A stretch of 64,000 bases of DNA from Psococerastis gibbosa (taxonomy: Eukaryota; Arthropoda; Insecta; Psocodea; Psocidae), in the NCBI GenBank assembly GCA_963971405.1, contig OZ020487.1, forward strand, positions 40,087,039 to 40,151,038, given 5' to 3'. The notes beneath the pieces were generated by a model, which did no database searches, was not told the origin of the DNA, and worked only from the letters and a program-made list of their open reading frames with translations. This document shows, piece after piece, positions 35,101 to 50,100 of this stretch. A program made the translations under genes and the position numbers. Numbering within the stretch: the stretch's first letter is position 1; every line of letters starts with the position of its first letter.

Positions 35101-38100
35101 TCCTAGGGTATTTATTTAACCCCGGTATTATAAACGCCTCGATCAGACTGCTGATTGGCCAGAGCCGAATGGGATTTTTTAGACACAGCGAGCTTCAAAA
35201 TTTTTGAAAACAACGACATGAATTAATTTCATGATTCACAGCCACAAACCTATTAGAATACGCATTTAAAGAGATTATAAAAAATTTATAAAGATTTCGC
35301 AGAAAAGTGAAGATTACTCATGACGTCGTGGTTTTTCATGTTAATGAACAAAAAAAAAGTAGTTTTATTTTAATGGCTGGAGTTAATAAAACGCAAAAAA
35401 TAGTTAAGAAATTAACTTTGTCAAAGAAACCCATTACTGTTAGTATAAAACCATTTTTTTTTTGTTCCTTTGACAAAGGTAATTTCTTAACAATTATTTG
35501 CGTTTTACTAACTCTAGTTTTAAAAAGTGTTATTATAACACTAATTTATTTTTTGTCCAAGCTTTCGCAGTAAATTTGCACTTTCTCATCTGAAATATAG
35601 TGTAATTAATCTTTAAAAAAAAAGTGCTTTCGAAGGCAAAGACTTACAAATATTTGGTAAACATAGCATGCGTGGGTATTTTTGTCTAAATTAAATCACC
35701 GTTTTACGGCCACAAAGCTACGAAATTAAAAATTAAAGAAAAAATCAAGGTTTCTAAAAAAGCAGGCTATTTACCCATCTGATTTACGACTATTCTCGAC
35801 TCTCATATGAAATCTATTTAAGTGTTCTTTATCATATTTCTCTTTAGCGATAACAATTCAGGCGCAGAAATGCACATTTACTACGAAATCCACAAAGGCT
35901 GCAACTAGGGAGGTTAAACACAATGTATCTACTCAAAGTTTTTTGATGAAAGCATTGAAAGGTAGACTGGTTCCAGAGCAGACTACCTACTGCGGCTTCA
36001 AATAAAAAATTAAAGATAAAAATATAGCATTAGTTGTACATAAAAATCGGTTAGTCCTTATAGTCCTTACAGTACTATAGTGGTCCCAGGGCAACATTCG
36101 TAGAAGAGTACAGCACTCGGGCGCATACTTAATTCGCAAATTAAACAAATTACCATGAAAACTTTTGGCACGAAGTACAGTACAGTTTAAGTTTTAAGAA
36201 AGATTTAATTAAAGGACAGATTACAAAATAGTTTGTTGACAAGGAATGGTCGCGTATTTTCGAAGTAATTTATTTATTTCCGGTTTCACAGGGACAGTTC
36301 CAAAGTTGTTACATGAAACATTTATTTAAAAAAATCAAGCTTTCTGAAGAAGCAGCCTATTTCCCCGGCTGATTTATAGCTGTTCTATTTTTTTTTTTAA
36401 TCGTTTTTTTTGTTTTCAGAAGTAGTAATATTACAGAGGAGGAAATGTCAATTTCATCACCGAAAAGCTTACATTTTTTTCTTAATTTTTCTTTTATAAC
36501 TTTGCTGAAATTAATTAATTAAGTAACCCATGGTCTTTTCTTGTTTTCCAAATATTTTGAATTCTCTCCCCTAAATCTAAAGAATTTAAATAAGACATGA
36601 GAATATGTTTGGGGGTATTCCTGGGGTTTTACGAAAATTGTAGAACTATAGAACTATACCCCAATGATAATCCTGAAGGACCCGTACATCCATTTGGAAT
36701 GTGACGTCATAACAACTATAAAAAAAATTGAAACTCTCGGCCGATAATAAACGTGGAAAATGTTTCAAAGCAGAGAAACCCATTAATATAATAAACAGAC
36801 ATTCAGTCAGGATTAAAAACATTTAGAGAAGAAAAACCGAACTAAGCTGATTACAGCCCGGTCGGAGGCACACTGTTGACTTGAATTTTCCCAGCATGAC
36901 ACATTCAAATAAAATTTTCAGTGAAGCGAAGTACCCTTTGGGGCCCACTAGAACTTTCTAAAGGTTAAAGGAAAATATATGGGGGAAGTAAGGTACCACA
37001 TAAGAAAACGGAACGCAGCAGTGCGACACAATCCGACTCAAGGGCGGATCCAGTTGAAAATTTAGGGGGGGGGGGTCGTAAGTTTTTTGTAAGTTTGAAA
37101 GGAAGTTTTTTGAAAAGTTGAGTTTTATTCTTTTTTTTGCTATCTATCTTATGAATTTAATCATTTAGGGGGGTCATGACCCCCTCCCCCCCCCAAAGAT
37201 CCGCCCTTGATCCGACCTTGCCCTTCTTCAGAGCTCTGAGCTACATAGAACTCCATAAAAAGTTACATTTATCTCTACTATGGCTTGACACTAGATAGAA
37301 TCGGATTTTGAGAGGAAAAATAAAAACTACTATGTAGGCCTAATATCTAATGAAATTTCTGAACCCCCCCCCCCCCCCCCCCGAAAAAAATCCTGGCTAC
37401 GGCCTTGTGCGAGTGAACCCGTACATGTTCTCCTATTTATGTGTAGTGTTGGCATTGAGATAGATAATAAATAAATAAATAAGGACTTTTTATTGTTTCT
37501 ATAACTAAGCCAACCTAGCGGAGTTAGGGCTATAAAGCCCTCTCTTACACTCAACTAGGAAGGCCCGGGACCGCCTGCTTTACATGCCCTCCGAAGCATA
37601 GCCAGAAAATGTAGCCAGTGTGGGACTCGAACCAACAACCTTTCGAGTGAAAGTCAGAGTCCGTAACACTACGCTACATGTCCTGACCTAATATGATTAG
37701 TTCTATGGCAAATAATTTTCCATGTGTTAACTTCCCCAAACTTTCCCCATCTCAAATCCGGGATGAAATTTCGGTGTCAAGATGGTAGCCTGCTTATACT
37801 TGTGCAAGTCTCTACTCCCCTTGCAATCGGAGACGTGTCGTAACACGACACAAGTACCCATTAGGCTACATAGTGAGGCGATTGAAGATTTTAATCGTGT
37901 ACATCCATTAAATTGTTTGTAGGGTATGCAATTAACATTTTTTTTAAAAATAAAAAAATAAAATAAAACAAAATACAGACAGACGGCGACAGACACTTCG
38001 TAAAAACCAATTTATTTGTCCTGTGACATCAAAATGTGTAATTCCGTTGAAATCTCGGTAAGTTGAAAACATCGACCATCACAAAGGTTTCCCTATACTA

Positions 38101-41100
38101 ACGTATATAAATGGAAAAGGAATAAGAAAAGCTAATAAATATTGTATGATGGGAACGTTAGAGGGCAGTATGTATAGTACGCGGTTGACCTTTCGTTCGT
38201 TGACCGTGACCTCTGCCATTTATCTCCCAAATCCCTTTCACCCGATTTCGCATCAAAATTCTGCGATATTCTGTGGTAGGGTTGCGATAAGGTATACAAT
38301 ATACATACCTTGTGTATGAAAACGTGAAATGATATCATAGATTTTTCGAGCGTATTGTATTTTAGAATAGTCCAACGGCCTTACCATGTTGATTCCATGT
38401 GAGGAGAGCATGTTTCAAGCTGCGGCAAACTTGGTAGTGTGCACAGCATTGGCAGGGGAACATGGTGAAACATGATAACGCGCTAAGAGTATTTACCAGT
38501 CAGTCTACGTGCGTGTCGAGTCCTGGTCACCTCCGATTTAATCGTGTGACTTTACCATGCTCCTCAAGTGGTTCTATATATCACTATAATCAGGAGGTCC
38601 ACCCTGTCAGACAACTCCCCTTTCCCCCGAGGTGAAAGAGCCTGCCCTTAGGGTGCCTCAAGTTAACAAACATACTCACTTCCCCCGCCAGGTTAACAGG
38701 GTTGCTTGAAGCAGAAATGCTGGAAGCAGGCGTTGGAAACAACAGTATAGTTCACTGGGTAGGTAAAATTGCCATTTTGAAGGCTAATTAAGTATACCTA
38801 CCGTACTTACAAGTGGTTTAATATATTATTATATGTATAATTACGATTTCACAAAGTATTTATAGGTGGGCTCATTTAGAGATTTGTCCAAGCTACCCAT
38901 GGTTGGAAGCTTGTTTTATGGTTTTCCAAAGTCTGCTTTTTAGCATTTCTGATTTAAGGAACCCTGTCAGCCTGGCGGGGAGAGGGAGTCTGTGTCTTAA
39001 CTTCAGCCATTTTAAGGGCAGACTACTTCACCTCATCACATGGCCGAAGTATGTTAGTTTCCGTTTCTTAACCGTCAGCAGCAACTTGCTTTTGTATCCA
39101 TTCGCCTCAGGCCCTCAGCATTAGGGACACAATTCCTCCAGGACATGCGCAACATTGGTCTGTATATCCACATTTCAAATGTACTGATTCTGTTCTCCTT
39201 CGCTTGTGTCAATGTCTATCCCTGCATACCATATACCTACGATAGAACGATTGGGAACACATAACTTTTCACCATTCGCATTCGCGAACCACTGATTCCA
39301 ACACCGAAGTACTTCCTGCATTTTGAATGAAGACATTTCGAGCTTACTCAATACGACTGCAAATTTCTGACTCTCCTCCCACTCACTGCTTACAATGCAT
39401 CCGAGACACCGGTATTGTTTACATTGTGCTATAGGTCAGGCCCAGATTTAGGAATAGGCAGAGTAGGCAGCTGCCTAGGGGCCCCCACACGAAGGGGGCC
39501 CCCACAAAATCAAAAAAGAACACGAATTTAAAAAGTAAAAATTAAGTAAATTTCTTATTACAAAAATAATTTTAAATTGATGGATGCGATTGATGTATGA
39601 ATAAATATAATTAAATTAAATGTAAAAAAATCATTTCCTAACACCGAGATTGTTCTGATAATTTACCTAACATTAATGGTGACAACTTGTTCGGCTGTCA
39701 AATGTACCTATCATACCTATATCTACTGTATGACTGTAGAGAACGGGCCGCTATACCAAGTTGAATCCAGCGGACCAGAGCAAGTGCAAAGTTGCAGATA
39801 ACTTGGTCGCGTGCACAGTGCCGGTAGGGAAACATGGTAGGACTTGTCACTGTATTTCCCAAGTGGTTCGGAATCCACTATAATCAGGAGGTCCACTGTC
39901 CTATGGGCCGGCTTAGGACAGTCAAGTCGGGGTCGCTCTATGGGCCCAATTATGAGGCCTAAGTCGTTATTAACCCGACGAACACTACTACTACTACTAT
40001 ATCTACTGTATGTCACCCAAAACAATAGCATACACATAAATTTTATAGAAAGTGTGCTTACCTATCGAGGGTGAGTTCCTCTAATTGATTGAGATCACAT
40101 GCAATGTATTCGAGGGCTGCGTCCGTAATCCTCGGACACCATGACAAATCCAAAATCCTTAATTTATGCAAGTTCTCTGCGATCAGCTCCACCCCATCGT
40201 CCGTTATTTTGGAACACCCACTCAAGCTAAGCACTGTCAGGTTTGGTAAGGAATGCACTGAAATCAATGAAAATGACAAATATTGTTACAATTTCATAAT
40301 ACAATAGTACTGCTGGTCTACTATGGCGATTAGTCTTATTCTTGGCGTTAAAAAAGTAAACAAAACAATTTTGAATAGCACTTCCCATTATATTGTACTG
40401 TATTATGGTACTGTAACATAATAAGCAAATTAAAAAGAAATCTTTTCATATAGGATTAGCCTTAAGACTTAGTTCAGATAAAGTCTATTAACGAGTCTGT
40501 TGTCAGAGAAGATAAATCTGTGATGGTTCCAGGCATCTATTACAAGCAATAAAGTTGTAACCGACTTCGGTGGCATGCTGGTAGTCTGCTTATACTGGTC
40601 TCATACACACTATACGATCGGAGACGTGTCCTAACTCTACACAAGTACTTTTAAATTACATAGTGAGCCACTGTTTCAAATGAAACTTGTTTGCATGCAA
40701 TTAATTTTTTTTTTTTTTTTATTAAATAAATACTCCCCTACAAAATAGGAACCATCGAGTGCACTGAATTTTCCCTGCTACTACCCTATCCCAATTAACT
40801 TGAAAAAACACATAGAGAAAGAAGTAACACATAGTAATTTGTCTACGCCCATGTACCTACTCAAGTTCAAAAGATTAAAATCATTCAGGTCGGTACAGCA
40901 AACGGACCTTTTCTTTTAAAGAAAGCTGCGTAACGCCAATTAAAATTATCATAGATTACACGTCTTTAATAAAATAATAAAAACCACAGTGCTTCATATT
41001 AAAAAAGGAGTACCTACAGTATAAAGAGTAAGCCTATAAGCCATATAGTATGGATAGTACAGTAGGATAATACAGTCAGGGACGGATCCAGCCCATTCTA

Positions 41101-44100
41101 ACGTAATACATTTTGGGGGCTACTACCCCTCCGCCCCTCAGTTTATTATTCCATATCACGGATTTGGTGCAGTGGTTAGAATCCCGTTTCCGTCTATTTT
41201 TTTCATTCTCTAATTCTTCTGCCTATGTAGAAGCTTTCTAAAAAGCTAAATAGGTACTCTGTGCCTCTAATTTATTCAGTGGGTCCATTGTTCCAAGTGA
41301 AAAGTTAGCGAAAGGACACAGCCAATATTGGAAAAACCGTAAATCCTGAACCTGGCTTCGGGAAATCAGTTTCCGCTTCCGCAAAGATAGCTTCGACGAT
41401 AATCGAGTTTACTCTTCGGAACTACAGTCGTCTCCACCAGCTAGGATATTACGTACAATCAACAGGCCTGAATACACGACATTTTTGTGTGTTGTCAGTA
41501 AGTAGTGAGTTCGAATCCCCGTTGTAACGCATCTGATCTAAAATGTTCAAACTAATACCGTATAGTATGTATCATTTATTTCATTACATCATTTATTGCA
41601 TTTTTATATCTTTTTGTGCCTAACAATCAACGCATTGAAAATGTAATCATTATGCCTATACTGTATTTTGCCGTTCGCCTTAATTCTCTATAGGTTGAAA
41701 CGGTTAAAGCTCGGAAATGCATTCTGCTATCCAAGAAGATGGGAAAAACTCTTATAGCTGAAAATGGTAGGCAGGTAGAGGTGTTTTATAACAGATAAGA
41801 TTGGGTTATGCCTTGTGGGTGCGAAAAAATCGTAGCCTACTATAAAGTACCGGTATAAGAAGAAAAAACGAAAATCCCTGTAAGCACCTTGTTACAAAAC
41901 TAAGATCAATATAATGTAATAGTCACGGTTTCGGGAAGGTTCATGAGAATACTAAAATCAATCGAAATGCTTTCTTTTCACTTAAATTGAAATAAAACTT
42001 ACCTGGTGTCATCTTATCATAATGACAGCAGGTGAAATAAACATAGGATCATTGGTGTTTCAGTAGTTTTCTATTGTATTAGGTAATTCGCCACCTCAAG
42101 AACAATGGCGTATCTCCAGAAAATTGGATGAGAGCACACTAATGATGCGGCCTTATTAAAAATGTACTCTATCTTGTCTAGTCCGTCACTCCTCACAAAG
42201 CCTTTATTGTGGAAGATTTAAAAATAAACCGCATAATTTACCCAGTCTAGCTACATGTTCTGTTACTCGTTGTTATTGTATTTTGGAGACGAAATTGGAG
42301 TAATCAGAATTATAATAATGGATTGTTTGACTCTTTAAACGATGCAATAAAATAAGGTTTACTCGAAATGTCCCCCTCCAGCTTGAACGCTCTGCTGCTG
42401 AGTCTGAGTTTGGAGCACTCACCGTTTTTTGAGGGATTTCAGCTGCGGCCCGGATTAGGGGTTTCATGAGAGAATCCAAATTACTGTGTCACTTAGAGCA
42501 GGTCTCTAAAACTGACCACTATTCATAATCCAATGGGTTAAGGACTGGGCTACTACCTATGTAGAGGGCCCTTCTGCTTTGATAAACTGAGGGAAATTTA
42601 GCCGTTGCCACTCTAGTGTGGTTTTGCCTTTGTGCCCAGGGGCAGAGTCTTGCTCGAATACCCACTGTTGACCATTGAACATGGTCTGGGTTATAGGCTT
42701 CACGTGAGGCTCAAGAACTGTCTCCTGGTACACCTTAGCACCCTTCTCAACCCATTTCTCGCAGAAACAGAGTTCATAATACCTTTTTTTTGTATTTTGT
42801 ATTGTCCTCACTGGTTACTCCACCACACTATTAATGAAGAAGGATGTTGGCCACGCATTACCTTCAGACAATTTTTTTTCTGGCTTTCTGAGATGATCTT
42901 GCCAATTTGTTTATTGGAAGATTTTTCGACGGTACGATAAACAAATAATACAAATAAAACAATAAACCAACTAGCGGCTGCAAGAGTTTGAACATTGCAA
43001 TTTTGCTGTGAACACACTTATAGAGGGCCATGTTCACTGTTACGCCTAATTATGCTTATTACAATTATTCCTCTGTGGGGATTCTCTTCAGGGAATTTCT
43101 ATATTTGCTTGCACATTCTTACATGAGGAATGATGAAAAAAATTGGTTTACTTAGGTCTTCGGTTTACTTAGGTCTTCGATGGCATAGTGGTAGCTTGTT
43201 CGTACTTGTGCGATCATGTACATCATGCGATCGGTGACCTGTCGTAACTCAACACAGGTATTACCTACAGAGGTGACTGAAGAGGTTACTCGGATACATT
43301 CATTGAATTGTTTGTATGCGAATAATCTTTACTTAAAAAAATAAAAATAAAATAAAAATAAACTTCGGTATTGCTACCAAAGCGGAGCTTCGCCTCGCTC
43401 ATTTACCAAATTCCATCAGACCAGCAAGTGTAACAAGTCCGATAGATTACTGCGGCAATATCGAACAAAGCAGTACATTGAATGCACAGTGTTTTCAGTT
43501 TTTCAGACTGCAAGTTGCTGCAAGCCAAAATTACCGATAAGAAGCACTGCGGTGTTTCTACAATGCTATGGCCAATGACCAATGGACCATTTCATTGATA
43601 CAACACGAATTATTGCAGCGCAAGCCAAATATCCGTCAGCAATTATCAATCTGTTCATTTGTCAATCTTGTTTCATTCAAGATTGGCGGCAACGGTCCAA
43701 GATCTTATTCAACAACTTGCCCACAAAGACGTTCCGGTACATGGTCACCCACTATAAATCAAAGTCGTGTTTAGCAAGACTAAGGGCGCCTCATCTACAG
43801 ACATAGACAAGTTGTGGCACAGTGACGCTCTAGTAAAATTTAAGGAAGAGAATGAAAGAATGATAACCAAAATAATAACCAAAATGTAGAACAATAGTGA
43901 AATAGCTAATAATGGCTAAGGCGCCCATTCCACCGACCGGCTAAGGCTATTTACAAAAACGGTGACGTGGTAGCAGACATTCAAGACTTAGGTGGCGTTT
44001 CCATCGACCTCACATTGCAGAATGCAAATGACATTGACGGAAATTAGAATTTTTCTTTTTATAGAAATCTATTAAAATGTTTGTACTTAACATATCCCAT

Positions 44101-47100
44101 GACGTCATTTTTTAATTTTAGTTTGTTTGTTTGTGATTTTACTGTATGATCATTGATCAATTCTAACTATGGCATAGAGGAAAATAAACATTTCCGTCAA
44201 TTCTGCAATGCGAGGTCGGTGGAAACTCCGCCTAAGTCTTGAATGTCTGCTACCACGTCACCGTTTTTGTAAATAGCCCTAGCCGGTCGGAGGAATGGGC
44301 GCCTTTGACTGTAATCAGGCGCGGATCTACGGGGGACGGGCTATAGCAAATTTTCTCCCGGGGGAGACCCCCGGGCCCCCTAATTACTTATAATATAGAA
44401 CCCTTACTGCTCTGAAAATGCGTAAAACCCCAATAATTCAGCCCTATTTAAAAAAAAATCCTATTTAATCTTAGCCCCCTCCTTGGTCTCATTCTAGATC
44501 CGCGCCTGACTGTAATCGTAACCGTTTGGTGGTAGCCTATTCCTCTTATTATTATTATTATTATTGTTTAGCAGCACTGTATGAGTCTTTTGTCCCAAAT
44601 AAGCGCCAGCTTGGGGATGTGGGATGGTATTATTATGTATTGTATTTTTGTAATATAGGCTCCTTGTCCAGGTAATACTGGACAAGGAAAAGAAAGAAAG
44701 AAGAAAGAAGCACCTTACTACCGTACACTACCTCTGTGTGTGTAACTTCATAAACAAATTTATTAATTGAGTAAAAACAAAAGATCACTCTAATTCAATA
44801 CGTACGGCTTGTGTTTTCACATTTTGATCAGAAAGTCACACCCAAAACATGAATGTGCCCCTGTTCTCCGACACACAGCACAACATGCATTACAAAGGAC
44901 AAACTTAGGTATCCCCCACATGATATTTATCTATTCTCACAGTTTATGAGATTGACTAAATATTCAATTCCTATAGCCTAACTCCTAAACAGCAGAGGCA
45001 ATCTCTGTTCTTTTAAAGTTTAAAGAACACTGAGAATCCATTCTATCGTGGGTAAAAATAAAATATTAAAGTAGATTGTTAAAAGCCGCTGAAAAGGATT
45101 TAACAGGCCAGCTATATACGAGGACAATGGAAGAAAATTGAATAGAAGCTACTCCAACAAGAGAATATTGGAAATGCTCGACTCTAAAGGGTTGCATTTT
45201 AGAGCGCATATTTTAAATTGGGTTGCTTTTAACTTTAAAAAAGTATAGTGGAGATGTATATAATTTTAGATTTATATAGACTTTCAGGTGTATTAGGCTT
45301 CAAAGAGTTGCCTGAGGTATTCTCTGAGAATGTGGGCATTGATGAACACGATGATCAGTGGCGGAGCGTACATGTAAGGTTTGTAATGCCGCACTGCGCT
45401 CAACAAATCCTTAGAACGTATTAAAAGCTTCGCTGAAATCTATAGGAAGCCGGGGGCAAATAAGATTGTATGAGTATGATGTTATCAACGCAGTCTAAGG
45501 AAATTTAGAATCTCGTCACGTTACAATTCAAGTCTCTTCTTTTCTGTTTTCAAATTTTTACTTTTTAAGAAGATAGAACATGATATATAAAATGATGCGC
45601 GTTTTTTTTTTTAACATTAACGACATAAATAAATATTTGCAATTATTACTCTCGCAATTATCCCACGCTCCGCCACTGACGATGACGGCTCCTTGCAGTG
45701 GCGGTCAAGACCCCACTGGGCGACACCAACACGGCGTTTCACCATCCCGGGGCTGTTGACCGTTATCAATATGGCGAGGAAGTGGGCCTCCCCCTGAGGA
45801 TTCGAACTACCGTTTTCCCGACTCAGGACTAAACCTGATAATGGGAGTAGCACCCACTCCCAAAACGTCGTCCCCCTTCCCCTGACAATGGGCTCCACCC
45901 TAATTGTTCGATGACTATGAGGCCCATGCCTTTAATTACCTATACTATTAGCACAGCAGGCAATAAAAGTCCAACAACCCTTTGTTAAATAGTATTACAC
46001 CATTGCCATTAACCTTTACAAATAGATTCTAGAGCTCCTAATTCTTACAATACTTCGAAGTGAACATAAAAATAACCGGTCCGAGTTTACTCGAACATGC
46101 TTTCCAATTTATAAAATAGTAGAAAGGCATAATGTGTAATTTCATATAAGTAAATAATTTCCCTATGGTTAAATTCCTAATTAAAAACCCCTTAAAACTC
46201 GATTGCATATTCCGGAAAGAACAGACCAATACATTGTAGCAGTAGTAACAATGACAGGGCACGCGATGTAATGGAGCGTGAATTTTCCATAATTTCTTCA
46301 AAAAATATTTTTTGCATAGAACCAATTATTTTTTGGGAAGTCAGCCTGTTTGGTTTTGTTACTATATTGAATATCTAAAACATACCTGAAGGTAGAAATC
46401 ATCGATTGAAAGGTTTCGCAGAAAAATTATTTTTTAGTCATTTTTTATTAAAATTTACACATTTTTATTTTTTTACCCCCCGAAGCAAACTATCAAGGGG
46501 CAAGCGACCCCACGCATTTTATCAACATTAATAACAACTACAATATATGAGAATTTAAAAGAAATCGTTGGAGCCGTTTTAGGGAAATAGTTTTTTTAGA
46601 CGTTTTTTTGAAGTTTTTTGAGAATAAAACCCCCCCAAACTGGGTTAGCCCAAAATAAAAGAAACAACCTTGAGCTACGATTTTTGTGAACCTACATGCC
46701 AAATTTCATCATAATCGACCGAGTAGTTTGCCAGCAAATCTACTCACAGACAGACAGACATTTCGTAAAAACCACTTTTTTTGGTTTCTGGTACCTCAAA
46801 ACGTGTAAATCCGTTGAAATCTCGGAATTGAAAATTTGGAACATCACAAAGCTTTCCTTATACTACGTATAAATTGGAAAGCAATAACAGAAACTGAGTG
46901 AACTAACTGATGATAGTGGAAGACGGACAAGCTCTTCATTTCGTATATGACAAGTCCCGAATTGGCTCTTGTTTTTGCGCGGGGTTATCCTAGCCATAAT
47001 AACCTATCACTTTGAGTAGTTCAGCAGTATTATACACATATGAAACTGCATGTTTATATTTGCTTTCCAATGTATACGTAGTATAAGGAAAGCTTTGTGA

Positions 47101-50100
47101 CGGTCGTAATTTTCGATTCCGAGATTTCAACGGATTTACATGTTTTAAGGTCCCAGGAACCCAAAAAAGTGGTTTTTACGAAATGTCTGTCTTTCTGTCT
47201 GTCTGTCTGTGTGTCTGTCTGTCTGTTCGTTGATTTCCGGGCAAACTACTCGGTCGATTTTGATGAAATTCGGTATGTAGGTTCACAAAAATCATACCTC
47301 GGGACCATTTTTTTTATTTTGGGCTAACTCGATTTGGGGGGTTTTATTTTCAAAAAACTTCAAAAAACGTCTAAAAAAAAGTATTTCCCAAAAACGGCTC
47401 CAACGATTTCTTTTCAATTCACATATATTGTAGTTGTTGTTAATGTTGATAAAATGCGGGGGGTGCCTTGCCCCTTGATAGTTTGCTTCTGGGGGTAAAA
47501 AAATAAATATGACTAAATTTTAATGAAAAATGACTAAAAAATAATTTTTCTGCGACACCTTCCTATCGATGATTTCTACCTTCAGGTATGTTTTAGGTGT
47601 TAAATTGAGTAACGAAACCGGACAGGTTACTTTCCCAAAAAAGTATTTGGTTTTGTACAAAAAAAAATGTTTTTTTGAAAAAATGATCGAAAATTCACGC
47701 TCAAATGCATTGCGTGCCCTGCCAGTATTGCTGTGTGGTAATGTGTTGGTCTGACCTATCTAGAATTTACCTCACCACCAGTGACGAGTGACGTCAGGTG
47801 GACAACCCCCCCCCCCCCCCCCCGAGATATCGGAAATTTAACCATAGGAAAATTATTTACCATGAAATTACTCATTTTCTCTATCTACTAATTTTGATGA
47901 ATTGGAAAGCATGTTCGAGTAAGCTTGGACCGGTTCTTTAATCCTTTCTACAGTGTTGTAAGTCGAGGACAAGTTTTACATGACAGTACAGTGACAGTTA
48001 CATCGTTATTATGGTGATATGAAATTGATTAAGCTAACAACTAACTGACTGCCAGCTTGGCAAAACTCCACATTCTGTGCTTGCTAAATTCTGTTCCATT
48101 CAAGCGGGGCCACCACTCACCAGCACAGCACTCAATCACTCCCTGAATTATTAACGCTGGTATGAAACTTAAAATAGTGGGGTAAGTCGCTTGGTTCATC
48201 CCCTATGAAACCCCCTAGCTCTTTCGGACGTGATGCTAACTTTTATATCGATTGCGCATGATGCAAGTCTCGCAAAAGGGGACGGTCGGCATCAGGGATG
48301 GATCCAGCCCTTTGGGGGGGGGGGGGCAGTTCTGGGTCAAAATAGGAAAAACCTATGTAGGATCGATTAAATCAGAGCATAATAAATTAATTTACAATAT
48401 CCGTCCATGGTTGGCATAGATTCTGGTTATTCTCATATTTTTATAATAATTCCGCAACTTGGAACAGATCTAGCACCTACAGTAGATGTGGGTTGCGACT
48501 GTGTTTTCAAGGAGCAGGACCAACTGCTACTGCGATTTAAAAGTAGCAGGTATAAATACCTGCGATTTTTACTCATTGCTACTTTTGTCCAGCTGTGTTT
48601 TTTCCTCGTGCTGCTACTGCTATCCACGCTGCGATTTTTACTCATTGCTACTTTTATCCAGCTGTGTTTTTTACTCGTGCTGCTACTGCTATTATATCAA
48701 GTCTGTCGATTTGTGGTCAAACTGTTCGGTGTACTTTGATGAAATTTGGCACACAAAAATCATATCTCGGGAACATTTTATTTTGGCTAACTCAATTTTG
48801 GGAGGTTTACCCTCCAAAACATCGTTTTAATTTTTTTCCTCAAAAACGGCTGGAACGTTTTACTTTACATTGAAAAACAGTAGGTAGGCCTACTACATAT
48901 ATTTCAGTTGTTATTTCTGAAAACAAACCCCAATAGCTCCCTTACCCCTTGATAGTTTGGTTAACATTATCATCTTGTAGGTATTAAGCAGGGTAACAAA
49001 ACCAAACAGGATGCTTCACCAAGCAGCGTTTTCGTTTTGAATAAAATAAAAATATTTTTTGAATAAATTATGGGTAATTCATTCCAAAATACATTGCGTA
49101 AGTACCGGCCGTATACCCTGTCACACTGTGTTGTAATACAGTATTGGCCTGCTAGTTCTGGAAGTGTTTTGGTATAGGGAATGTCGAGGCAACCGAAATG
49201 TTACTGCAGGACCATTATTTACCACGATCTACTCATATTATCTATCCCGGTACCTATACTAATTCATAAATTGGCATATAGGCCTATACGGGTTCACTAT
49301 AGAACCGTTCTATCGTATTGAGCTGCTCATTGCAGTGGAATTTCTCAAATATCATTCATGACAGAGTTGGGCATATGCAGGTACATAAATAGGCTGGTTA
49401 CGGTATATGATCTAAATGTAGTCTATTGGCACAGACTATATACAATAAACAACATACAAAATTGGGAGACATGCCAAGAAGAACTATCTATGCAACAATC
49501 CCATACCTAATTGCAGCCTATTCTCTAAAATTATCATGAAACATTAAGCTTCAGTGTCCTAGGATTTGAAGTTTGGCGGGTTGGGCCTCCCCTAGCGGCG
49601 AATTGATAATTTTTTTATTGGTAACACAGCAACATGCGATTTCTAAGTTTCCATGTTTAGTTTATATAAATACCTAGCTAAAATAAAGGCAAAATATAAG
49701 AAAAGTTGTAAAAATACGCGCGACTAATTATTAAAAGCCTCAACATATAAATCAAGAGAAAAATGTGCTTGACCAACCTAAGAAAACCATTTACGTCTAC
49801 CCAATAGTAATATAAACTAAGTTCATTGTAAACTATAACTGGAAAGTAGCAACCAGACCAGGAGCAGGAGGCTAGGTCTCTCGGAGCAGGTTTTCATAAG
49901 CTGAACATAGAAAAAAGGAGCAGGTCGCTGGTTCATCCGGACTTGTGCATTGTGCTGTGACAGAAAATCGCAGGAGTATTTCCAACTAAAGAGCAGACTG
50001 CTACTGCTCCTCACTATGGAGCTGCTACAAATAGCAGCTACTGGAAATACTACCCACCTCTAACCTACAGTTCCTTTTCTACTACAGTTCAGGTAGGTAT

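Noticed and set aside
47097..47327. ORF with [20 protein letters not shown]
   Set aside because: It reads through the (CTGT)n part of the family P palindrome and is not conserved as protein between copies.
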